Positions 16,351 through 24,012 of a stretch of 53,527 nucleotides of DNA are shown here, in pieces. Each line of letters starts with the position of its first letter. Within the stretch, counting starts at the first letter, position 1. Both the position numbers and the translations under genes were made by a program. Source of the DNA: Nostoc sp. NOS(2021) (lineage in GTDB: Bacteria > Cyanobacteriota > Cyanobacteriia > Cyanobacteriales > Nostocaceae); NCBI RefSeq assembly GCF_017115025.1, contig NZ_JABXKM010000079.1:1-53527 (forward strand), written 5' to 3'. Below the pieces are notes generated by a model. The model made no database searches, was not told the DNA's origin, and saw only the letters and a list, made by a program, of their open reading frames with translations.

Positions 16351-17130
16351 TCACTCCTGACTTTTTTGCAGCGCTGTTAAAATTGCTTGCGAGTCAGTGA
16401 CAAAACCAAAGCATTGTTTGACATTGTACAACGTCGCCAGCCAACAATATTCAGGAGAAGTTGTGGCGGTGCAGTCTTTAACTAATACGCAGTCATATCC
16501 TAAGAAGTTGGCATCACATAACGTGGCTAGCACACATTGATCAGCATTAACACCAGCAAAAAATAATGTTGTCCTTCCCAGATTCCGTAAGATACTATCT
16601 AATGGCGTATCCCAAAACCCACTCATCCGGTATTTGTCCACACGAATATCTTCGGGAATCTGTTCTAGTTCGTCTACCACGGCTGCTGCCCAACTACCTG
16701 CCATGAGTACTCTAGCACCATTACTTGGCAGTGGATCGCCCAATCCCACACCCTCCCCTGTGGGATTATAGACGTGACGCAAACTAGCACTAATATTGAG
16801 CAAGTCGGGACGATTCCCCCAATTTACCCAAATGACTGGAACACCAGCCTCACGCAGTTCTGGAAGTAAGTTGTTCAAAGGTTTAATAGGCTGACGCGCC
16901 GGAGTTACGTCCACGCCGATATGCGCTAACCAGCCATCAGGGTGACAGAAGTCATTTTGCATATCAATGACGAGGATAGCAGCTTTTGCCAAGTCTAGGC
17001 ACAGGGTTTTAGTTTCTGTTGATAAAATAACGGGTTGTGGGGTCTTTTGAAGACGAGTGATATCTGCGATCGCATCATTCACTGTCCACGCATTTGGTGC
17101 AACTCCCAATGTCCGTAATGGTAAATTCAT
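16351..17130 (-). CDS. Cysteine hydrolase of the isochorismatase superfamily
   Basis: The superfamily's catalytic triad is visible: Asp56 ('VIDMQNDF'), Lys166 ('VDKYRMS') and Cys199 ('NADQCVLATLCDA'). With cysteine at the active site it is an amidase-type member (as in biuret, nicotinamide or ureidoacrylate hydrolases) and not a true isochorismatase. An N-terminal extension of about 48 residues precedes the core. It is divergent from the amidohydrolase gene, with only 81 bases between starts, so the two probably share a control region and a nitrogen-compound breakdown pathway. The substrate cannot be named. Confidence 0.85.
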   Translation of the reverse strand: MNLPLRTLGVAPNAWTVNDAIADITRLQKTPQPVILSTETKTLCLDLAKAAILVIDMQNDFCHPDGWLAHIGVDVTPARQPIKPLNNLLPELREAGVPVIWVNWGNRPDLLNISASLRHVYNPTGEGVGLGDPLPSNGARVLMAGSWAAAVVDELEQIPEDIRVDKYRMSGFWDTPLDSILRNLGRTTLFFAGVNADQCVLATLCDANFLGYDCVLVKDCTATTSPEYCWLATLYNVKQCFGFVTDSQAILTALQKSQE

Positions 17131-17211
17131 AAAATTCCAATACCCAACACCATTTTCTATTTTGTAACTTGAAATTCAGTTGAAAAGACGATTACTTAAT
17201 CAAGGTTAAAT

Positions 17212-18633
17212 ATGGTAAGTTTCACTATCCAGAATGTTTTGATTGCCGTCCGTGATGATTATGCAACGGTAGATGTACAGGTTGTAGATGGTGCGATCGC
17301 AGCCATTGCCCCCAATCTACAGGTAATTGGCACAGCCATAGATGGCAAAAATAAGCTGCTGCTACCTGGCTTTTTCAACGCCCATACCCACTCATCAGAG
17401 ATGTGGCAGCGAGGAATCATGTCAATGTTCCCTTTAGAATTATGGTTAGGGGAACTGTATGATTTTGCTCCCCTCGATCCCGAACAGGTTTATCTCAGTG
17501 CTTTGGGTACTGCGGTGGAAACCCTACTTTCTGGTGGGACGAGTGTAGTAGATCACCTGGTATTAATTCCCGGACTTGAGTTAGAAACGATCGCCATTGC
17601 AACTCGCGCGTACAGAGAAGTGGGAATTCGCGCCTTTATCGCCCCCTTAATTCAAGATGAATCCCTCTCCGCAGGTATCCCATCCGGGGAATCAGCCCCA
17701 ACTCATCAGCCTTATTTTCGTTCAACTGCGGCAACATTGGAAATCATCGAAGAGGCGGTAAGACAGTTTCATCGCCCGGATGAGGGTGTAAATATTTTAG
17801 TCGCACCAACAGGGATACAATTGTGTACTGATGCTTTATTTGAGGGATGTATCGAGTTAAGCGATCGCTACAATCTTTGTCGTCACTCCCATTTACTCGA
17901 AACTAAAGCACAGGAAAAACTCGCCCAAGAAAAGTACGGTTGTACTGCTGTGGAACATTTGAAAAGAATCGGGTTTTTGAGCGATGTCTACGACGGGCTA
18001 CGCCAACGCACAACACTTGCTCATTGTGTTTGGTTAAATGATGCTGATATCGCCATCCTCGCCGAAACTCAATCTACAGTTGTTCATAATCCTTTAAGTA
18101 ATCTACGTTTAGGTAGTGGCATCGCCCCCATTTTAAAATATCGCCAAGCTGGAGTAAATGTAACTTTTGGTTGCGATGGTGCTTCTAGTAATGACTCCCA
18201 AGATTTGTTAGAAGCTATCAAAATTGGTTCTATTTTACATAATGTTACAGACTCCGATTATCAACACTGGATTACGCCCAGACAAGCAGTAGAAATGGCA
18301 TCTTTGGGAGGTGCAAAGGGACTGAATATAGCAGACAAACTCGGTTCTATTACTGTGGGAAAACAAGCCGATTTGGTACTTTATGACCTCACCAACTTAT
18401 CATTATTACCGCGTACAGATCCCATTGGATTGCTAGTTTTAGGTCGTCCTAGTAATGTTGTTAATAGTGTTTGGGTGAATGGTAAGCAAATTGTTGCCGA
18501 TGGTAAAGTTACCACAATTAACGTTGATGAATTGCGACAAGAATTATTTAATCGTAGTCAATGGGAGACAAAGCGCAAGTCTGAAACCGTCGCGCAAATT
18601 GAAGCACATTATCGCACGGTTATGGGGTTATGA
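17212..18633 (+). CDS. Amidohydrolase, deaminase type (AtzB/TrzA/SAH-deaminase-like)
   Basis: This 473-residue metal-dependent hydrolase has the expected ligands: His58-x-His60 ('NAHTHSS'), His225/His227 ('RHSHLLETK'), His271 ('TLAHCVWL') and Asp322 ('FGCDGASSN'). The family deaminates or dechlorinates purine-, triazine- and adenosine-like compounds. Residues 258-266 (DVYDGLRQR), immediately before 'TTLAHC', are extra compared with the usual 'LGFLGPRTTLAHC' and come from a short repeat inserted in frame at about 17981-18008. The insertion lies next to a metal ligand, so whether the enzyme remains active is an open question. A fragment of a related gene, carrying the same insertion, lies at about 21970-22100. 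Confidence 0.88.
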   Translation: MVSFTIQNVLIAVRDDYATVDVQVVDGAIAAIAPNLQVIGTAIDGKNKLLLPGFFNAHTHSSEMWQRGIMSMFPLELWLGELYDFAPLDPEQVYLSALGTAVETLLSGGTSVVDHLVLIPGLELETIAIATRAYREVGIRAFIAPLIQDESLSAGIPSGESAPTHQPYFRSTAATLEIIEEAVRQFHRPDEGVNILVAPTGIQLCTDALFEGCIELSDRYNLCRHSHLLETKAQEKLAQEKYGCTAVEHLKRIGFLSDVYDGLRQRTTLAHCVWLNDADIAILAETQSTVVHNPLSNLRLGSGIAPILKYRQAGVNVTFGCDGASSNDSQDLLEAIKIGSILHNVTDSDYQHWITPRQAVEMASLGGAKGLNIADKLGSITVGKQADLVLYDLTNLSLLPRTDPIGLLVLGRPSNVVNSVWVNGKQIVADGKVTTINVDELRQELFNRSQWETKRKSETVAQIEAHYRTVMGL

Positions 18634-18706
18634 AAAACAAGTATACACAAGAGCCACTGTAAAATAGTAACAAATTGTTAAGCTTAGGACATCATGCGGA
18701 GTAAGC

Positions 18707-19690
18707 ATGAAATTATCACTTAGTGATTTATGTGCAACATTTCAAGAATGTACAGTTTGGACAAACAGCATTATTGAAGATGGTTTTTCATCTCGTTTAG
18801 GCATCCTTGAAGAAACGATCACTGATATCAACTTAATAACAATTGCACGAAAGCACAGCGATTTTATCCTGACTAAGAAATTCAGTCGTAGAGAAGAAGG
18901 TTCACAAAGCGGTGCTGACTGGTTATGGTGCATAGGTGAGCCTGGTGCTTGGTTATCATTATTAGTGCAAGCAAAAGTTGTTAATCCAGTTAATTCGACT
19001 TGTCGTTTTCTTAACTATCGTTCAGGTGAGCAACGTCGCCTGCTGCTAAATTTTGCACGTCATTACCGCTTGTTTCCTCTCTATTGTCTTTACTCCCAAA
19101 TTACTGATGAACTTTATCCCCCCAGTAAATCATTACCATCTTTGTCAAATTTTGATTCTTCAGAATGGGCTTGTTCTTTAGTCATTCCTAAATTTATAAG
19201 AAAACTAGTTGAGCAGAAGCATAACAAGCAGATCGATTTACTAAAATATGGAATTCCTTGGACATATCCCTTTTATATGGCTGCGACAAATAATGACCAA
19301 AAACTAGCTCATAGTTTAGCTGAAGCGATGAAAAAGATACGTACTGAATTTGAATCTGTTGACTCATCGGGGATGTACGTTCAGTTGTTGGATAACTCCT
19401 CAAGTAAAGCGAAGAAGCAAGGTACTACCCGAATCAGATGGGAAAATCCAGATCCGTTGCTACTTGTTACATCAAATCTGCCTAGTGTTGCATTACGACT
19501 TCTAAAAGGGAAGATCAGTGCTGTGAAATCACCTGTTGCTGGGCTAAGTATTATATCCACTGTGCCTATTGATACAGTGCTACAAACATACAAAGCCCTA
19601 CCTGCTTCAGATAGAGAGAGCTTTCACCCAAGCAAAATCGCTAGAGATGATAGCCAGGTTCAGCTAGATATGCGAGTTTCCGACACTTAA
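18707..19690 (+). CDS. Unknown protein with a possible PD-(D/E)xK-like core (DUF6615-like)
   Basis: I do not recognise this 327-residue protein with certainty. The segment 'EEGSQSGADWLWCIGEPGAW' followed by 'LLVQAKVV' (about 63-92) resembles the DUF6615 family. The arrangement Glu35/36, Asp71 and Gln88-x-Lys90 would fit a restriction-endonuclease-like fold. There is no signal peptide or membrane segment. No HIP1 octamer is seen in this gene or in the next two, unlike the flanking genes, which suggests later acquisition. It could be a defence nuclease, or an unrelated conserved protein. Confidence 0.6.
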   Translation: MKLSLSDLCATFQECTVWTNSIIEDGFSSRLGILEETITDINLITIARKHSDFILTKKFSRREEGSQSGADWLWCIGEPGAWLSLLVQAKVVNPVNSTCRFLNYRSGEQRRLLLNFARHYRLFPLYCLYSQITDELYPPSKSLPSLSNFDSSEWACSLVIPKFIRKLVEQKHNKQIDLLKYGIPWTYPFYMAATNNDQKLAHSLAEAMKKIRTEFESVDSSGMYVQLLDNSSSKAKKQGTTRIRWENPDPLLLVTSNLPSVALRLLKGKISAVKSPVAGLSIISTVPIDTVLQTYKALPASDRESFHPSKIARDDSQVQLDMRVSDT

Positions 19691-20115
19691 CACAATGTTG
19701 GAGCAGACGAACCAAGCCTCTGTGTCAAGGTTGCTTGCCTCCGCTTAACTTCACGCTAGCCTATTAAGTTATTGATTAGGAGAGTATTTTGACCTTGCCA
19801 AGCAAACATCCATCTTTTCTATAATCATTATTCCTCTCCTCAAAAGTGAAAGGCAAAATGAAGCGGTATGTCGCAAATAATACAAATTGGTTGTATGAGA
19901 GTTTGTTCAAGAATACTGTGAAAGCAAGCTTTTATGGGCTAAAAAGTAAATTAATATTTCTTCTTATTCTGTATGAGAAGTTTTATATCTATGAAAAGCT
20001 TGATTCACAATCATTTTAGGCTAAAGTTAATCTTTGATATACGGGCGACTAGTATTGACACAGTTGCTTTTTATTGGCTAAGATTCCGTAGATAATTTTA
20101 TCGAGCAAAACAAAA
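19691..20115. other. Gene-free spacer, 425 bases
   Basis: AT-rich sequence with no recognisable gene, repeat family or convincing terminator. The end of this stretch presumably holds the promoter of the next gene pair. Confidence 0.5.
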
Positions 20116-21009
20116 ATGCCTAGTATCGAAGATACACCAGAAAAAGTATCTAATGTTACACTACCATACAAGACCGATGATCAAGATATTCTCCAGCTTA
20201 TTGAAGCTATCAAAAGAAAACCAGACAATGAGAAGGCTATTAAGGAGATATACAACAAATCAAACTTTGAAACTTCTCGAAAAACTCTTGAAATATTAGG
20301 CATTTTGGACAATCAACTAATATTTAGCTCTGCTGGAAAAGAGTTTGCTATTGAAAAAGATAACAAACGTAAAGAAGAACTTTTTCTTCAATTCTTTCTT
20401 AGCTATACGCCCTATGGTCATTACCTTGAAAGTATTTCTCAAACTGGTGATTTATCCACTACAGAAACAGAAACTATAAAAGATTATTGGTGGAAACATA
20501 ACTATGGTTCTTCTGGGAGTAACCGTGAGGATGGAGTTGTTGCTTTTGGTAAACTCATCTCGTTGACGGGACTTGGTAAATTCATAACTGGTAGGAAAGG
20601 ACAGCCATCGCGTATCGAATGGAATCAAAATGCGAAATCTTTAATTGATGCAGCGTGTAATTCTGATAAGTCTGATTCAACCTTAGAAGAACAGTCTTCA
20701 AGTATTGATTCTGAACAGATAGATGTGAGTGATTCTACGTCCGTTTTCAAGGATTATCCATCGGTCAGCGAGACACCTGCTGCTAAATCTAAATCTCATG
20801 TCGAGCTACCGTCGTTAGGGGGCACAACACTGAGTGTTATCCCGACGACTATTTCAATTAATGTTGATATGAGTGAATGGGGTACCAGCAAAATCATTAC
20901 CTTCTTCAAAGCTACTTACGGAATTTTTGACGATGATAGAGAATCTGACTTATCAACTACCTGCTCACAAAGTATCAGTGAATCTAGTGATGGATATAGT
21001 GATTTGTAG
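20116..21009 (+). CDS. DUF5343-like winged-helix protein, first gene of a pair
   Basis: This 297-residue protein starts 'TLPYKTDDQDILQLIEAIKR' and has an N-terminal region that looks like tandem winged helices ('TSRKTLEILGILDNQLIFSS', then 'AFGKLISLTGLGKFITGRKG'). A Ser/Asp-rich linker (about 185-225) leads to a short strand-helix end, 'TTISINVDMSEWGTSKIITF'. That closing motif recurs in DUF5343-type proteins. The gene overlaps the next one by about 77 bases in another frame, which implies coupled translation. The function is unknown; a sensing or DNA-binding partner of the downstream HEPN-like protein is my inference. Confidence 0.65.
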   Translation: MPSIEDTPEKVSNVTLPYKTDDQDILQLIEAIKRKPDNEKAIKEIYNKSNFETSRKTLEILGILDNQLIFSSAGKEFAIEKDNKRKEELFLQFFLSYTPYGHYLESISQTGDLSTTETETIKDYWWKHNYGSSGSNREDGVVAFGKLISLTGLGKFITGRKGQPSRIEWNQNAKSLIDAACNSDKSDSTLEEQSSSIDSEQIDVSDSTSVFKDYPSVSETPAAKSKSHVELPSLGGTTLSVIPTTISINVDMSEWGTSKIITFFKATYGIFDDDRESDLSTTCSQSISESSDGYSDL

Positions 21010-21940
21010 TTCTTATAGCAAAGTCAACCTAGGCTCTTTGGAAAAATATACAGGAAAAAGCAAGCCCTATGTTAAAAGTGCAGTTGATGCGGCTTGCTTA
21101 CTTGGAATGATAGACAACCAAGATAATGGTTATTTTGCTACGGTCAAGGAATGCTCTGAGTTGCTTACTGCTAAACCTTCTGAAGAGTTGAAGGTTGCTG
21201 TGTTTAGAAAGTGGCTTCAAGCATGGAAGCCTTTTATTCTTTTTCTTCGTCACTTAGCAATGGGAGATAGCCTCGAAGTATCAGCTAGGAGGCTAACTTC
21301 TTTTTACTCCTTTAATAAGGATGTTAAAGCAATTTTCGAGTTATTAAGTTTGTGGTCTAAGACGTGCAATTTAATTGACGCTAAAGGATCTTTAATCATT
21401 AGAGAGTATGAAATAGAGATAAAAGAGCTAACAGATGATTTTTCTAGAGATTTACTCGATGATGTAGGAGTAAGACTTTACTTAAACAGAGTGCTTGGCG
21501 ATGAGGTCTTCCAATGGCTTACCCACAGTGAACTTGAGGAATTGGTAACTAGTCTTCTTACTTATCTAGATAACCCAAGAAGTGCTATCGAATGTTCGGG
21601 AAGAGCTTATGAGGATGTTCTGAGAAGACTCTCTGTTGAAATTGGAACTATTGACATCAAGAAAATTGGAGCAAAGTCTGGCATTTCAGAATTAGCCAAC
21701 AACGTTTTGTATGCTTACAGGGATGATTCGGGAACTCCTTATAGTTTCATTCACACTAAACAACGTGACATCTCACAAGCAATCGCATCTATTCGTAATA
21801 TGGCAGGTCATAGTATGGAAGCCAAATCTATGGAGCGATGGGAACTAAGTTCAACCGCAGCTATTGGCAAAATACTGACAACTATCTCATCAATAAGAAG
21901 TCTCTTCCACTACATCAAGTACAGTAAGTACTTATTCTAG
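20933..21940 (+). CDS. Winged-helix protein with C-terminal HEPN-like motif, second gene of a pair
   Basis: From the ATG at 20933 (MIENLTYQLPAHKVS) this is 335 residues. The N-terminal half repeats the layout of the upstream gene: a winged helix ('LEKYTGKSKPYVKSAVDAAC', 'LLGMIDNQDNGYFATVKE') and a second helical domain to about 150. The C-terminal part, which resembles abortive-infection C-terminal domains, holds Arg288-Asn289-x3-His293 ('IRNMAGHSM') followed by a long helix. R-N-x3-H is the active-site pattern of HEPN ribonucleases. An alternative start at 20993 would cut the overlap with the previous gene to about 17 bases. It is a candidate toxin or defence effector; the activity is inferred from the motif only. 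Confidence 0.7.
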   Translation: MIENLTYQLPAHKVSVNLVMDIVICSSYSKVNLGSLEKYTGKSKPYVKSAVDAACLLGMIDNQDNGYFATVKECSELLTAKPSEELKVAVFRKWLQAWKPFILFLRHLAMGDSLEVSARRLTSFYSFNKDVKAIFELLSLWSKTCNLIDAKGSLIIREYEIEIKELTDDFSRDLLDDVGVRLYLNRVLGDEVFQWLTHSELEELVTSLLTYLDNPRSAIECSGRAYEDVLRRLSVEIGTIDIKKIGAKSGISELANNVLYAYRDDSGTPYSFIHTKQRDISQAIASIRNMAGHSMEAKSMERWELSSTAAIGKILTTISSIRSLFHYIKYSKYLF

Positions 21941-21964
21941 TTAGGTTTGGTGACTATTATTAAG

Positions 21965-22100
21965 TAGTGGCACAGGCTAACACTGTATTTGTTGAACATT
22001 TTAAAATAATTGGGTATTTGAGCGATGTTTACGACGGGCTACGGCTACACACAACACTTGCTCATTGTGTTTGGGTTAGAGTCAATGATGTCGTCAGGCA
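21965..22100 (+). pseudogene. Fragment of an amidohydrolase gene
   Basis: About 110 bases closely match the amidohydrolase gene at 17950-18050, from the codons for 'VEHLKRIGFLSDVYDGLR' through 'TTLAHCVW', with frame-breaking changes. The match includes the in-frame repeat insertion, so the fragment derives from a copy that had already gained it. The rest of the gene is absent. Confidence 0.7.
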
Positions 22101-22174
22101 TGAGAGTTTGATGAATAAAGAGAGGTGATCGGTGTTAACTTTAAGAGCAAAGCGTTACGTGAGAGTAATTCACT

Positions 22175-22405
22175 ATGTCATCAACAGCAATTACCACCGT
22201 AATCAAAATGATGGAGTCTTTACCCATTGAGGTACAAGATCGAATTGCAGAGCATCTGCGGGAATACATTGATGATCTACAAGATGAAATCACATGGAAT
22301 GAATCGTTCCAGAGAACACAATCAAAACTTATTGCTGCTGCAAAACTTGCCAAACAAGAAATTGCAGAGGGACAAGCCACTGCAATGAACTACGACCAGC
22401 TATAA
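22175..22405 (+). CDS. Small antitoxin-like protein
   Basis: The 76-residue acidic protein starts 'MSSTAITTVIKMMESLPIEV' and ends 'AEGQATAMNYDQL'. It resembles a widespread cyanobacterial antitoxin family that precedes a RelE-like toxin gene. In intact systems the two genes usually overlap as ATGA. Here the antitoxin ends in TAA and the toxin behind it is broken, so this antitoxin appears orphaned. Its frame is intact, which fits continued use as an anti-addiction gene or simply recent loss of the toxin. Confidence 0.7.
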   Translation: MSSTAITTVIKMMESLPIEVQDRIAEHLREYIDDLQDEITWNESFQRTQSKLIAAAKLAKQEIAEGQATAMNYDQL

Positions 22406-22557
22406 AGTCAGCAGTACTTCCTTCCTTTTGGTCTGAGTATCGACAGTTGAGCAGCGAAATTAGGCAAAGTGCCAAGAAAGCATATCGGCTGTGAGCAGAG
22501 AATCTATTTCACCCGTCTTTACGTTTCAAGTGCATCAACAGTCAGGAGGGGATTTAA
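22402..22557 (+). pseudogene. Inactivated RelE-like toxin remnant
   Basis: Reading from 22402 gives 'IKSAVLPSFWSEYRQLSSEI', then 'RQSAKKAYRL', a TGA stop at 22492-22494, then 'AENLFHPSLRFKCINSQEGI' and a TAA at 22555. This is the start of a RelE-like toxin in which the expected Trp codon in 'YRLWAENPFHP' has become a stop and the ATG start has become ATA. The C-terminal catalytic part is missing. Confidence 0.65.
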
Positions 22558-22746
22558 ACCACAAGCTATGGTGGGGAAGGATGGGACATGACACCACACA
22601 CCACTGAGCTTTACAAAGTCGCCCAAACTGTTAGCGATAAGTGCAAAGTTCCGGGTTATGCAGGAGGTGCTGCACACGCTACCAATGACTTCTACACACT
22701 CATTGGTAGCCATCTCAGCTTTGGCTATCCGCGCCAGGAGGGATAA
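22558..22746. other. Unassigned stretch with a 52-codon open frame
   Basis: A short plus-strand frame begins at an ATG near 22589 (MTPHTTELYKVAQTVSD) and stops at about 22746. I do not recognise it, and no ribosome binding site is evident. It could be another gene fragment in this decayed region. Confidence 0.3.
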
Positions 22747-23624
22747 TTTTAAATCGGAATTTGAATCACAAATTCTGAACCTTCTCCCAGTACAGAATTT
22801 ACTTCCAGAGTGCCGCCATGTTTTTCTACAATAATTTGCCGGGCGATCGCTAATCCTAATCCTGTACCTTTGCCTACAGATTTAGTTGTAAATAAATGGC
22901 CAAAGATCTTTTGTTTGACTTCATCAGACATTCCCATCCCATTATCTTGAATGTAAATTAAAACAAGTCGTAATCTCAATTTTATTATTAATATCGTGAA
23001 AATTACGTCCAATATTCGACTCCTCTAAAGCATCAATGGCATTTGCTAATAAATTCATAAATACCTGATTAAGTTGCCCAGGAAAGCATTTGACTAAAGA
23101 TATATCTCCGTATTCTTTCACTACTTGAATATCTGGATGCAGTTCCGATGCTTTTAAGCGATGCTTAAGAATCAATCAAAATAGCGCTGTCGATACCTTC
23201 GTGAATATTAAAAGCAACTTTGTGTTCTGTATCTGCTCTTGAAAAGGTTCGTAAACTATTGCTAATACTCCGAATGCGGTCAATACCTAATTTCATCGAA
23301 TAAATCAGTTTTGGCAAATCTTTTCGGAGATATTCTAAGTCAATCGCTGCGATTTCTTCTTCTATTTCCGCACCCGGATTCGGAAATTTTTGCTGATAGA
23401 GGTCGATGAGGCGAAATAAATCTCCAACAAAATCAACAGCAGGTTGGATATTACCTGCAATGAAGCCTACAGGGTTGTTGATTTCGTGGGCTACACCTGC
23501 AACTAAGTTACCTAATGCTGACATTTTCTCACTTTGTACTAGTTGTAGTTGCATCTGCTGTAAATCTGTAATAGAGTGTTCTAAATGTTGAGCATTTTCT
23601 TGCGATCGCTAAATTCTTCTTTAT
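22747..23624 (-). pseudogene. Broken sensor histidine kinase, several frameshifts, cut by a mobile element
   Basis: Kinase motifs are found in three successive minus-strand frames. The first (to about 23165) holds 'QSEKMSALGNLVAGVAHEIN' with the phospho-acceptor His. The second (about 23175-22990) holds the N box 'QLNQVFMNLLANAIDALEES'. The third (about 23010-22749) holds 'YIQDNGMGMS' and 'GKGTGLGLAI'. Frame changes occur near 23170 and 22990. The 5' end is interrupted at 23624 by a small inverted-repeat element with a TTTAT duplication, and any sensor domains are gone. It resembles large cyanobacterial multi-sensor kinases of the HisKA type. Confidence 0.85.
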
Positions 23625-23784
23625 CAGGACTTACGCAAAAATTGCTAAAAAGCTTAATTTATCGAACCGCCTTCGCGCTTCGCGTCTCCGAAGGAGAAGA
23701 CGCCTTCTCTGCGAGAGGCTTCGCCAACGCGCAGCGTCTCGTAGAGAAGAGCGCCGAGAATTCGTAGAGTGTGCGTAAGTCCTA
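23625..23784. mobile_element. AGGACTTACGCA-family element with TTTAT duplication
   Basis: The termini are CAGGACTTACGCAAAA and GTGCGTAAGTCCTA, and TTTAT is present on both sides (23620-23624 and 23785-23789). The interior holds palindromic GCGTCTC/GAGACGC-like and CGAAGGAG/CTTCG words typical of cyanobacterial interspersed repeats. It has no coding capacity. A second left terminus (CAGGACTTACGCATTGAG) and CCCCCTTTTTAAGGGGG hairpins follow at 23802-23900. Confidence 0.85.
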
Positions 23785-24012
23785 TTTATCAAATAAATTC
23801 AGGACTTACGCATTGAGAACCTGAAACCTCGATCCCCCTTTTTAAGGGGGGAACTAGAATCTTTTGCCGCCTTTTTAAGGGGGTTGGGGGATCTAAAACT
23901 AAGGGAAATTGCGTGTTTTAGCTTAAGTTGACACCAAAAAGCCACAAAAAAAGGCTGATTTTGTGTATGCTTTGTGACTAAGTGCCTTAGCGATACATTT
24001 CCGGGAGAAAAC

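Noticed and set aside
22588-22746. Possible tRNA-like words (GTTCCGGGTT) in the decayed toxin region
   Set aside because: No cloverleaf with acceptor, anticodon and T arms could be assembled; no tRNA or rRNA gene was found in the window.
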